Assembly (NCBI GenBank): GCA_028682925.1
Contig: JAJRAG010000044.1
Span: 1-14,965 of the forward strand
Direction of reading: 5' to 3'
Length of the DNA: 14,965 nucleotides
From: Methanomassiliicoccales archaeon
Lineage (GTDB): Archaea > Thermoplasmatota > Thermoplasmata > Methanomassiliicoccales > JACIVX01
Numbering within the stretch: position 1 is the first letter of the stretch; every line of letters starts with the position of its first letter. Below the pieces are notes generated by a model that was not told where the DNA came from, made no database searches, and saw only the letters and a program-made list of their open reading frames with translations. The translations under genes and the position numbers were made by a program. Below, piece after piece: positions 6,033 through 13,279 of the stretch.

Positions 6033-7217
6033 TCAAGATGATGTGCTGACGAATAAAGTCAGCAGATCGCTGAATCTCTTCATCGAAGATTGTCCTATTA
6101 TCAATGGAGGCAAGAGACGCACCACTCCTCCCGCACACACGTTGACCAGTACTCTATTCTGAAACGCATACTTCTGAAGTCTCTTCGCCTCATCGCCCAT
6201 TTCGATCCCGATCATCAGACCTTTTCCCCTTATGCCCCTGACTGCCCCATTCTCGTTCGGAATCGAGAGCAATTGCGACATCCACATGCGGCCCATTTCG
6301 GCAGATCTAGCGACAAGACCTTCTGCCACTATTGTGGAGAGCACACTCTTGGCAATAGCGCATACGAAGGGATTTCCGCCGAATGTCGAACCGTGTGAGC
6401 CAGGTGAGAAGGCCTTTGAAATATCGGATGAAGTCATCAACGCTCCAATCGGAAAGCCGCCGCCCAGTGCCTTTGCCAGAGTCATCACGTCGGGAACAAT
6501 TCCATAATGTTCGAAAGCGAACATCTTCCCTGTGCGACCGAAAGCTGTCTGGACCTCGTCGAGAATCAGAAGAGCCCCGCGTTCATCGCAGACGTCCCTG
6601 GCCGTCTTCATGAATTCCAGAGATGGAATCACAATCCCACCTTCACCTTGGATTGGCTCCAGGACAAGAGCAGCAGTCTCGGAATTAACAGCGGTTTTCA
6701 AGTGCTCGCAATTGTCATATTCGACGAAATCGAAACCGGGAATGATCAAAGGCTCAAATCCGGAACGGTATTTTAGCTGCCCGGTCGCTGACAATGATCC
6801 TACGGTCCTGCCATGAAAGGAGTTCTTTGCGGCAACGAATCTCGACCTACCAGTATGTTTGACCGCCAACTTCAACGCAGCCTCATTCGCCTCAGTGCCA
6901 CTGTTCACGAAAAGCGAAACATTCAGCGATGACGGTGTCATCGAAGATAGCATCTCCGCCAGCTCGGCCTGCTCCATGACATGATACAGATTCGACACGT
7001 GGACCAACTTCTTGGCCTGCAAGCAGACCTCGTCAACTATCGCGGGATGACAGTAACCAAGCGCGTTGACGGCGATTCCAGCGACGAGATCGAGGAATTC
7101 GTTTCCGTCAAGATCGTAAAGGAACTCTCGATGACCCCTCTGGAAACATATCTCCTCTCTCGAGTAGTTCTGGAATAGGAAGGATTCAGTGGTCTTCTTC
7201 ACTTGTTCAAAATTCAT
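6033..7217 (-). CDS. argD: Acetylornithine aminotransferase
   Basis: PLP-dependent transfer of an amino group from glutamate to N-acetylglutamate semialdehyde, giving N-acetylornithine; cytosolic, 394 aa, the normal length. Class III features are clear: YDLDGNEFLDLVAGIAVNALGYCHP (34-58), SGTEANEAALKLA (106-118), FHGRT (134-138), LEPIQGEGG (186-194), D220 in LILDEVQTAFGRTG and K249 in TLAKALGGG, the Schiff-base lysine. STFGGNP, also expected in the family, follows later. It comes 28 bp after argB on the same strand, so it belongs to the argC-J-B-D unit. I chose the ATG at 7217 because GGAGG lies 6 nt upstream; a TTG just before it would be only 3 nt from that site. ArgD enzymes often also act on succinyl-diaminopimelate. 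A LysW-linked lysine role is unlikely because argJ is present and no lysW is seen. Confidence 0.95.
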   Translation of the reverse strand: MNFEQVKKTTESFLFQNYSREEICFQRGHREFLYDLDGNEFLDLVAGIAVNALGYCHPAIVDEVCLQAKKLVHVSNLYHVMEQAELAEMLSSMTPSSLNVSLFVNSGTEANEAALKLAVKHTGRSRFVAAKNSFHGRTVGSLSATGQLKYRSGFEPLIIPGFDFVEYDNCEHLKTAVNSETAALVLEPIQGEGGIVIPSLEFMKTARDVCDERGALLILDEVQTAFGRTGKMFAFEHYGIVPDVMTLAKALGGGFPIGALMTSSDISKAFSPGSHGSTFGGNPFVCAIAKSVLSTIVAEGLVARSAEMGRMWMSQLLSIPNENGAVRGIRGKGLMIGIEMGDEAKRLQKYAFQNRVLVNVCAGGVVRLLPPLIIGQSSMKRFSDLLTLFVSTSS

Positions 7218-7245
7218 CAATTTCCTCCGAAACCAATTAGCCTAA

Positions 7246-8124
7246 TTACTGCAGAGTGATTCTGGTTCCACAGTTCACTCCTCCAATCAGCTGACTTAGA
7301 ATTGAGTGAGGCTCTTTCCCTGAAACCAAGTGCGCGATCTTGACACCATTCGATATCGCAAAGGTACATGCTTCTACTTTCGGAATCATTCCATCGGTGA
7401 TTGTTCCAGACGAAACCAGAGTGTTCAATTGCATGATCGTAACATCGTGGATCAGTGTCGAACCACCCCCATTAGTGTCCATAAGGCCCGGGACATCTGT
7501 GACGAGGACCATTTCCTCCGAATGTATCGCTCTTGCGATATTGGCCGCCGCGGTGTCCGCGTTTACATTCAACTCCCGCCCCGATTCATCACTACAAATA
7601 GGGAACAGCACTGGTACGAATCTGCTCGCGCAAAGGAGATTGATCATCGCTGGATCGACGTGGATTATCTCACCGACGTTGCCAAGATCAACAAGTGACT
7701 TCTTACCCTCGTGGTCGCTTATCTCCACTGGTTCCTTCTTCCTGCAGATTATTGTCCTTCCTTCGACTCCATCCAGCCCAATTGCTTTGACACCCGCCAT
7801 CTTCAACGCTTCCACGATGTGCGAATTCATCCCTGAAAGGACATTTTTTACGACCTCGAAGGTCTGATTATCGGTAATCCGGAGCCCCATAACCTTCTTC
7901 ACATCTATCCCAAGCTTGTTCATCTCAGCGTTTATCTCCGGGCCGCCACCATGAACGATCACGGGGCGCACGCCGAGGCCGACAAGAAGTGCTATATCAT
8001 TGCAAAAGTACTCCAGATCTCCGTTGCCGTTCAGAGAGCTCCCTCCGAACTTGATAACCACTTTCTTCCCACGCATTTTCCTAATCCGTGGTGTCATTTT
8101 CTTGTCAATCTCGAAATCTTCCAT
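7246..8124 (-). CDS. argB: Acetylglutamate kinase
   Basis: Phosphorylates the gamma-carboxyl of N-acetylglutamate with ATP, the second step of the pathway; cytosolic amino-acid kinase fold, 292 aa. Visible motifs are K25 in VVIKFGGSS, the glycine-rich VHGGGPEIN (57-65), R82 in GLRITD, the acetylglutamate-binding NVNADTAAANIA (186-197), LVTDVPGL (207-214) and K249 in DGMIPK. The family is often inhibited by arginine, with an N-terminal helix as a marker. The stretch ahead of the first strand here is only about 20 residues, so arginine sensitivity is undecided. I chose the ATG at 8124 because AGGTGG, which runs over the argJ stop codon, lies 5 nt upstream. A GTG directly after the argJ stop (8131-8133) is the alternative and would add three residues. 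The contact with argJ suggests translational coupling. LysZ is unlikely given the argJ context. Confidence 0.95.
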   Translation of the reverse strand: MEDFEIDKKMTPRIRKMRGKKVVIKFGGSSLNGNGDLEYFCNDIALLVGLGVRPVIVHGGGPEINAEMNKLGIDVKKVMGLRITDNQTFEVVKNVLSGMNSHIVEALKMAGVKAIGLDGVEGRTIICRKKEPVEISDHEGKKSLVDLGNVGEIIHVDPAMINLLCASRFVPVLFPICSDESGRELNVNADTAAANIARAIHSEEMVLVTDVPGLMDTNGGGSTLIHDVTIMQLNTLVSSGTITDGMIPKVEACTFAISNGVKIAHLVSGKEPHSILSQLIGGVNCGTRITLQ

Positions 8125-8133
8125 TTCGTCCAC

Positions 8134-9360
8134 CTAGGTCGTGTACTGGGCGTTGATTTTCACATAGTCGAAGCTCAAATCGCATCCCCATGCTTCTGCT
8201 GAGAACTCACCTACGCCCAAGTCTAGTTTTATGGCAATCTTCTTTTGTTCCATGATCTTCCTCGCTATGGATTCAACTTTGGAATCGCTCCAAACCAAAG
8301 GAACACCATTCTCGAAGAGAGAGGTGTTAGTTCCGTTGCTTGATATCATCAATCTCGTCTTGTCCAAATCGAACTCGCATCCAGAGTTGCCTATTGCCGC
8401 CAATATCCTGCCGAAGTTCGGATCGCCACCGAAGATAGCAGCTTTTACTAGGTTCGAAGAAACAACAGCCTTGGCGGCCAACTTTGCATCGCTCTCACTC
8501 GCAGCGCCGTCGACAACTACCTCGATCAGCTTGGTCGCTCCCTCGCCATCGATGACGATTAGTCTCGCGAGGATCTTGAGAACATATTCCACTCCTTCCC
8601 AAAAGGCTGGGTCATCATCAACAGGCTGTCCACCGGCTGCACCATTCGCCATCAGGACCGAAATATCGTTGGTGCTTTGATCTCCATCTACGTTTATCAT
8701 ATTGAGACTGCGATCCAATGCCCTTTGCCATCTTCGATCGGCCCGATGGCCTAGAACTGCATCCGTGGTGACAAAGCTCAGAGTCGTAGCATGAAGTGTC
8801 CTCATGGCTGGAGAAATCATCCCACTTCCTTTCGCCATAGCACCTATCGTTACAACAGTGCCATCCCCGATGGTCACTTGGCATGCCGCCTCTTTTCTGA
8901 TCGTGTCCGTGGTCATTATCGCGGAGGCAGCCGCACTATCATATTGTGGACCTTTGCCGAGGAACTTGACCGCTTCTGGAATGCCAGCAATCACTTTCTC
9001 CATCGGCAAATAGCGACCGATCACGCCTGTGGATGCGATTCCCACGAGTCTCTCGTCAATTCCAAGTTCTCTGGCTGTATGAGAGATCATGGTATGCGAG
9101 TCCTCAATTCCCCTTGAGTTCGTGAGAGCATTTGCATTCCCGCTGTTGACCACAAAGGCCTGGAGAACTTCCGGATCCCTTCTCATCATTATTTCAATCG
9201 GGGCAGCCCTGACATTGTTGCGAGTGTATGCGATTGAGACCCTTGCGGGAGATTCTGAATACAATACAGCCAAATCGAGCTTCTCTTTCTTTATTCCGCA
9301 ATGGACCCCGGACGCTCTATAGCCGAGCGGGGTCGTTATACCGCCATCAATGGCATTCAC
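8134..9360 (-). CDS. argJ: Bifunctional glutamate N-acetyltransferase/ornithine acetyltransferase
   Basis: Moves the acetyl group from N-acetylornithine to glutamate, yielding ornithine and renewing N-acetylglutamate. Bifunctional members also use acetyl-CoA. The precursor has 408 aa and cuts itself before T276 in GEGATKLIEV (272-281), giving an alpha chain (1-275) and a beta chain whose N-terminal threonine is the nucleophile. Other family motifs are TPLGYRASGV (10-19), IMTTDTIRKEA (148-158), AKGSGMISP (176-184), INVDGDQSTND (222-232) and GGDPNFGRI (311-319). After GMISP the sequence runs AMRTLHATTLSF, longer than the MATML form common in bacteria. I chose the GTG at 9360, giving VNAIDGGITTPLG at the N-terminus, because GGAG inside the last argC codons lies 9 nt upstream; an ATG at 9408 would overlap argC by 44 nt and add a stretch not typical of the family. 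The gap to argC is 4 nt. Mono- versus bifunctional activity cannot be told. Confidence 0.95.
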   Translation of the reverse strand: MNAIDGGITTPLGYRASGVHCGIKKEKLDLAVLYSESPARVSIAYTRNNVRAAPIEIMMRRDPEVLQAFVVNSGNANALTNSRGIEDSHTMISHTARELGIDERLVGIASTGVIGRYLPMEKVIAGIPEAVKFLGKGPQYDSAAASAIMTTDTIRKEAACQVTIGDGTVVTIGAMAKGSGMISPAMRTLHATTLSFVTTDAVLGHRADRRWQRALDRSLNMINVDGDQSTNDISVLMANGAAGGQPVDDDPAFWEGVEYVLKILARLIVIDGEGATKLIEVVVDGAASESDAKLAAKAVVSSNLVKAAIFGGDPNFGRILAAIGNSGCEFDLDKTRLMISSNGTNTSLFENGVPLVWSDSKVESIARKIMEQKKIAIKLDLGVGEFSAEAWGCDLSFDYVKINAQYTT

Positions 9361-9364
9361 TGTC

Positions 9365-10384
9365 TCACACTCCCAATCCAGGAAAGTCGAGACCCGTGCT
9401 TTCCTCAAGGCCCAGCATTAAGTTCGCGTTCTGGACTGCTTGTCCCGCACCCCCTTTCACAAGGTTGTCGACTGTGCTCATCACGACAACGTTCCCGTTA
9501 CCTGCGAACTCATATCCAATTTCGCAGTAGTTGGATCCCACGACAGACGGAATCGATGGCACGGCGTCGACTCTGACGAACCTCTTGTCCGCGTAGTATT
9601 TCTCATATACCGAATACAAATCATCGTGGCTGGCACTCTTCGCAAGGTGAACGTAAGAAGTGCACAGTATGCCCCTGACTATTGGCACGAGATGGGGGGT
9701 GAATACCACTTCTGATGCTCCGCCCGACATCATGTCCAATGCCATCTGGATTTCGGGTGTGTGACGGTGTGATCCCACCTTATAAGGAATGACGTTCGCT
9801 CCACAGTTCGGGTGATGAGTCAATTTCGTTGGCTCCATTCCCGCACCGGACGTGCCGCTTTTCGCGTCCACTATGACCCTCGACTCAATCAATCCTTCAG
9901 CGACGAGGGGGGCGAGAGCGAGCACAGCGCAGGTTGGATAGCATCCTGGATTTGCAACAAGCTGTGATTCCACTATATCGTTCTTGAAAAGCTCGGGTAT
10001 CCCGTAAGTTGAGGTAAGAAGATTCTTTGGATCTTTGTGGTCAATTCCGTACCATTTCCTGTAGATGTTGGGGTCCTTTAGACGATAATCCCCGCTAAGA
10101 TCGACCACCTTTATTCCATTTTTGAGTATATCCGGAATTACGTCCATCGAAGCGCCGTACGGAGTAGCGACGAAGACGATGTCATAATCCATCCTACCAT
10201 TCAATTTCTCGTCGAACCTGATGTCCACGAATCCTTGAAGATATGGATGTACCTTCGATACCTTCACTCCTGGATGCTGACGAGACGTAATGGTCGACAA
10301 TGAGATCTTGGGATGTCGACATAGGATTCGAGCCAGCTCCCCGCCCGTAAATCCTGAACCCCCGACTATCGCTGCCTTTGCCAT
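9365..10384 (-). CDS. argC: N-acetyl-gamma-glutamyl-phosphate reductase
   Basis: NADPH-dependent reduction of N-acetylglutamyl phosphate to the semialdehyde; cytosolic, 339 aa, within the usual range. The N-terminal Rossmann motif is GGSGFTGGELARIL (8-21). VATPYGASM (72-80), LSGDYRL (96-102), the catalytic C148 in NPGCYPT, the GTSGAG segment (177-182) and GSHRHTPEI (204-212), which supplies the histidine, are all present. The C-terminal VDNLVKGGAGQAVQNAN (305-321) is typical. It leads the argC-J-B-D unit behind the promoter at 10431-10436. I chose the ATG at 10384 because GAGGAT lies 7 nt upstream. The ATG at 10417 is only 14 bp from the TATA box, so it would lie outside the transcript. LysY of the LysW pathway is a close relative, but the argJ neighbour makes ArgC the better call. 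Confidence 0.95.
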   Translation of the reverse strand: MAKAAIVGGSGFTGGELARILCRHPKISLSTITSRQHPGVKVSKVHPYLQGFVDIRFDEKLNGRMDYDIVFVATPYGASMDVIPDILKNGIKVVDLSGDYRLKDPNIYRKWYGIDHKDPKNLLTSTYGIPELFKNDIVESQLVANPGCYPTCAVLALAPLVAEGLIESRVIVDAKSGTSGAGMEPTKLTHHPNCGANVIPYKVGSHRHTPEIQMALDMMSGGASEVVFTPHLVPIVRGILCTSYVHLAKSASHDDLYSVYEKYYADKRFVRVDAVPSIPSVVGSNYCEIGYEFAGNGNVVVMSTVDNLVKGGAGQAVQNANLMLGLEESTGLDFPGLGV

Positions 10385-10430
10385 TTTGGATATCCTCGAT
10401 ATTTTGGATTGGTCCATTGAGAAAAATGAG

Positions 10431-10436
10431 TATTAA
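10431..10436 (-). promoter_or_regulatory. TATA box of the argCJBD unit
   Basis: The minus strand reads CTTAATACTC around these bases, about 50 bp upstream of the argC ATG. It predicts a leader of roughly 24 nt that carries GAGGAT. The surrounding GAGTATTAAGCAT (plus strand, 10428-10440) is almost the same as the ACT-gene promoter core at 6016-6029. Confidence 0.55.
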
Positions 10437-10454
10437 GCATGATGACCCATATCC

Positions 10455-10468
10455 GACAATACATTGTC
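10455..10468. promoter_or_regulatory. Operator-like palindrome in the argC/argG spacer
   Basis: GACAAT-AC-ATTGTC has perfect 6-bp arms. It sits about 20 bp upstream of the argC TATA box, between the two divergent arg promoters. Further half-sites follow: TTGTCGCA at 10472-10479 and again at 10541-10548, the second about 17 bp before the argG TATA box. One regulator could act on both transcripts from here. No binding protein is known from the sequence. Confidence 0.4.
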
Positions 10469-10482
10469 CTGTTGTCGCAGTG

Positions 10483-10498
10483 GAGACGAATTGGTCTC
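10483..10498. repeat. Short inverted repeat GAGAC-N6-GTCTC
   Basis: Perfect 5-bp arms (10483-10487 and 10494-10498) lie between the argC and argG promoters, just after the palindrome at 10455-10468. It may be part of the same control region or may be chance; five-base arms are weak evidence. Confidence 0.25.
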
Positions 10499-10564
10499 AT
10501 CTGGCCAGCATGTCTAGAAGAAGACTCCGAGGAGTTTCATTTGTCGCAAGCGAATCATTAACGC

Positions 10565-10572
10565 TTTATAAT
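10565..10572 (+). promoter_or_regulatory. TATA box of the argGH unit (near-leaderless)
   Basis: TTTATAAT is centred about 31 bp upstream of the argG ATG at 10600. The expected start of transcription is therefore only a few bases ahead of the start codon, in keeping with the lack of a clear ribosome-binding site. Confidence 0.6.
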
Positions 10573-10599
10573 GTGGTGCAAGTCTTCCGGAAGATCGAA

Positions 10600-11871
10600 A
10601 TGCAACCCAGCAAATCTCAAGGAAAGAAGGTCGTGTTGGCTTACTCAGGGGGTCTGGACACCTCTGTTGCGATTAGATGGTTACAGGAGAGGTATGGTTT
10701 TGAAGTGATTGCGGTGTCCGTCGACGTCGGACAGCCTGGAAATCTGGACGAGGACGTCAGGAGGGCCAAAACAATCGGCGCGATGAAAGCGTACGCGATC
10801 GATGCCAAGGAAGAGTTCGCCAAGGATTACATTTTCCCATCATTGAAGGCAAATGCAATGTACGAAGGTTCGTATCCTCTGAGCACTGCAATTGCCAGAC
10901 CCCTTATCGTAAAGAAACTTGTGGAGGTCGCTGAGAAGGAGGGAGCCTCATACATTGCTCACGGATGCACAGCCAAGGGCAACGATCAGGTGCGATTCGA
11001 CGTCTCCATCGGTGCTCTGGCACCTCATATTGAGATCATCGCCCCCATGAGGGAATGGGTGATGTCCCGTGAGGAGGAAATCGAATACGCGAGAATGGGC
11101 AAGATACCGATCAAGGTCAAGAGGGAAACACCATACAGTACTGATGAGAATCTGTGGGGCAGGAGCGCCGAGTGTGGGATCTTAGAAGATGCCGCCCAAG
11201 AGCCTCCGGAAGATGCCTATGAGTGGACCACTAACCCTACAAATGGGCCTGAGAAGCCTGAGTATATAGAGATCGCATTCGAAGGCGGAGTTCCGATATC
11301 CCTGAATGGAAAAGTGACGAATCCAGTTTCCCTGATCATATGTCTCAATGAGATTGCAGGGAGACACGGCGTAGGACGAATCGATCATATCGAGAATAGG
11401 CTGGTAGGAATCAAATCCCGGGAGATCTACGAGTGCCCAGCCGCTACCGTCTTGATTGGAGCGCACATCGACCTAGAGAAACTCGTTCTGCCTAGAGATC
11501 TTCTAAGCTTCAAGAGGATTGTAGAGCAAAGATTCACCGAGCTGGCGTATGATGGCCTCTGGTTCAGTCCGCTGAGGGAATCGTTGTCTGCGTTTGTCGA
11601 AAAAACCCAGAATGTCGTTTCCGGGACCGTTCGGGTCAGGCTCCACAAGGGATGTTCGGTTCCAGTCGGAAGAACTTCACCGTATGCATTATACTCGACC
11701 AGTCTTGCAACATACGACAAGGGAGACAAGTTCGACCACACTGCGGCGAAAGGATTTATCTACGTCTGGGGGCTACCATTAAAGACCATCGCGTCGGTAC
11801 AGGGGTCGAAGGTGAAACCTGATGGATCGTCGAGCACTGTGGTCGGGAAGATTCGAAAAGGGGCCAAGTAG
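10600..11871 (+). CDS. argG: Argininosuccinate synthase
   Basis: ATP-dependent joining of citrulline and aspartate to argininosuccinate; cytosolic, 423 aa, somewhat longer than the usual 395-410. The N-type ATP pyrophosphatase loop is AYSGGLDTS (14-22). GCTAKGNDQVRF (122-133), APMREWVMSREEEIEYA (148-164), YSTDENLWGRSAECGILEDA (179-198) and the later IKSREIYECPAA segment are all typical and intact. I chose the ATG at 10600 because it gives the family N-terminus and fits the TATA box; longer in-frame openings would start upstream of the promoter and run over argC. The last 16 codons including the stop overlap the start of argH, so the ArgG tail (DGSSSTVVGKIRKGAK) is coded by the same DNA as the conserved N-terminus of ArgH. 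Confidence 0.96.
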   Translation: MQPSKSQGKKVVLAYSGGLDTSVAIRWLQERYGFEVIAVSVDVGQPGNLDEDVRRAKTIGAMKAYAIDAKEEFAKDYIFPSLKANAMYEGSYPLSTAIARPLIVKKLVEVAEKEGASYIAHGCTAKGNDQVRFDVSIGALAPHIEIIAPMREWVMSREEEIEYARMGKIPIKVKRETPYSTDENLWGRSAECGILEDAAQEPPEDAYEWTTNPTNGPEKPEYIEIAFEGGVPISLNGKVTNPVSLIICLNEIAGRHGVGRIDHIENRLVGIKSREIYECPAATVLIGAHIDLEKLVLPRDLLSFKRIVEQRFTELAYDGLWFSPLRESLSAFVEKTQNVVSGTVRVRLHKGCSVPVGRTSPYALYSTSLATYDKGDKFDHTAAKGFIYVWGLPLKTIASVQGSKVKPDGSSSTVVGKIRKGAK

Positions 11872-13264
11872 TTCCACGCTCTCCTTCACATCCTCCCTCT
11901 CGGTGGATGAAAGGCTGGCTTGGTATGACGTCGTTGGCTCAATCGCCCACGCAAGGATGCTTGCTAGGCAAGGAATCATTCGACCGAAGGATGAAAGGCT
12001 CCTGGTCAGTTGCCTGAAACGACTCATTAAGAAGATTGAGAAGGGCGAGCTGGAACTCTGTGAGGACCTGGAGGACGTCCACACGAACATAGAGTTCATT
12101 CTGACGAATGAAGTCGGCGAAGCGGGCTCGAAGATCCACACGGCCCGAAGCAGGAATGACCAGGTGGTGACTGACCTTAGGATGGCTCTTCGCGACTCTG
12201 TGCTGGAAATCGTTGACAGTATCATATCAATGCAGACGGCTTTGCTGAAGATCGCGGAGAACAACCTGACCACGATTATGCCAGGATTCACGCACATGCA
12301 ACATGCCCAGCCGATCACTCTCGCGCATCATATGATGGCCCATTTCTACAAATTGGCCCGGGACACCGAGAGGTTCTTCGATGCCTATGCAAGAATCAAT
12401 GTCTGTCCACTCGGATCGGCTGCTTTGGCCGGAACCACGTTCAACATCGATCGTAAGTACGTCTCAGATCTGCTTGGTTTCTACCGACCATGCGAGAATT
12501 CTGTCGACGGCGTGTCTGACAGAGACTTCGTGGCGGAGTATGCTTTCGCAGCATCGCTCACAATGATACACTTAAGTTCCATTTGCGAGGAGCTCGTGCT
12601 TTGGACCACACCTGAATTCGCATTTGCCGAGATGGACGACAAGTATTCGACCGGGAGTTCGATCATGCCCCAGAAGAAGAATCCAGACGTGGCGGAATTG
12701 ATTCGTGGAAGAACTGGTGGGACGATCGGGAACCTTGTTTCGCTCCTGGTTCTGCTCAAGGGTCTGCCAATGGCATACAACAGGGATCTGCAAGAAGACA
12801 AATCCCCCGTGCTCGAAATCACGGACACGCTCGTACCCTCGCTCGAGATTCTCACCGAAGTCATCGAGACGATTAGGTTCGATTCGGATGAGATGGAGGA
12901 GAAGACGAAGAACGGATTCTTGAATGCGACGGACCTTGCAGACTATCTCGTCACAAAGGGAGTTCCATTCAGAACAGCTCACGAGATCGTCGGAAAGGTC
13001 GTGAGATATGCACTGAAGAACAAGAAGAGACTGGAAGACCTTTCCATGAAGGAACTGAGAAACTTCCATGATAGATTTGACGAGGATGTCAGTGAGGTTC
13101 TTCCGATATTGAAATGCATTGAGCGCAGGCGTTCCTATGGCGGGACAGCCCCTGAGGCAGTCAAAACCCAAATCGACCAGGGATACCTGGTTTTGAGAAA
13201 GCAGAGAGGTCGTGCGAGGAATATGAGAGAGAAGATCGACGAGGCCTGGAAGACGCTTCTATGA
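11822..13264 (+). CDS. argH: Argininosuccinate lyase
   Basis: Splits argininosuccinate into arginine and fumarate, the last step of the pathway; cytosolic homotetramer of the fumarase/aspartase superfamily, 480 aa. Motifs in order: LWSGRFEKGP (6-15), HTARSRNDQVVTDLRM (106-121), PGFTHMQHAQPITLAHH (154-170) with catalytic-region H158, and GSSIMPQKKNPDVAELIRG (278-296) with the catalytic serine S280. The ATG at 11822 is the only in-frame start ahead of the conserved LWSGRF block. GGTGA lies 6 nt upstream, inside argG, so the 50-nt overlap with argG is real and translation is probably coupled. It ends 3 bp before the convergent iron-sulfur protein gene. The serine loop and the signature sequence are intact, so an active enzyme is expected rather than a crystallin-like relic. 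Confidence 0.96.
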   Translation: MDRRALWSGRFEKGPSSSTLSFTSSLSVDERLAWYDVVGSIAHARMLARQGIIRPKDERLLVSCLKRLIKKIEKGELELCEDLEDVHTNIEFILTNEVGEAGSKIHTARSRNDQVVTDLRMALRDSVLEIVDSIISMQTALLKIAENNLTTIMPGFTHMQHAQPITLAHHMMAHFYKLARDTERFFDAYARINVCPLGSAALAGTTFNIDRKYVSDLLGFYRPCENSVDGVSDRDFVAEYAFAASLTMIHLSSICEELVLWTTPEFAFAEMDDKYSTGSSIMPQKKNPDVAELIRGRTGGTIGNLVSLLVLLKGLPMAYNRDLQEDKSPVLEITDTLVPSLEILTEVIETIRFDSDEMEEKTKNGFLNATDLADYLVTKGVPFRTAHEIVGKVVRYALKNKKRLEDLSMKELRNFHDRFDEDVSEVLPILKCIERRRSYGGTAPEAVKTQIDQGYLVLRKQRGRARNMREKIDEAWKTLL

Positions 13265-13279
13265 TCATCATTCGATGAT
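13264..13279. repeat. Small inverted repeat across two convergent stop codons
   Basis: ATCATC (13264-13269) and GATGAT (13274-13279) flank a 4-nt loop. The element begins in the argH stop codon and includes the stop codon of the iron-sulfur protein gene on the other strand. No T tract follows. It may be a weak two-way 3' hairpin or simply chance. Confidence 0.3.

Noticed and set aside
6033..10384. Reading argC, argB and argD as a LysW-dependent lysine/arginine pathway (LysY, LysZ, LysJ)
   Set aside because: argJ sits inside the unit and no LysW carrier or LysX-type ligase is present, so the acetyl-based arginine pathway fits better.
12572..13171. Open frame of 199 codons on the minus strand inside argH
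   Set aside because: argH has intact motifs along its whole length in this region, and the antisense translation shows no family features.
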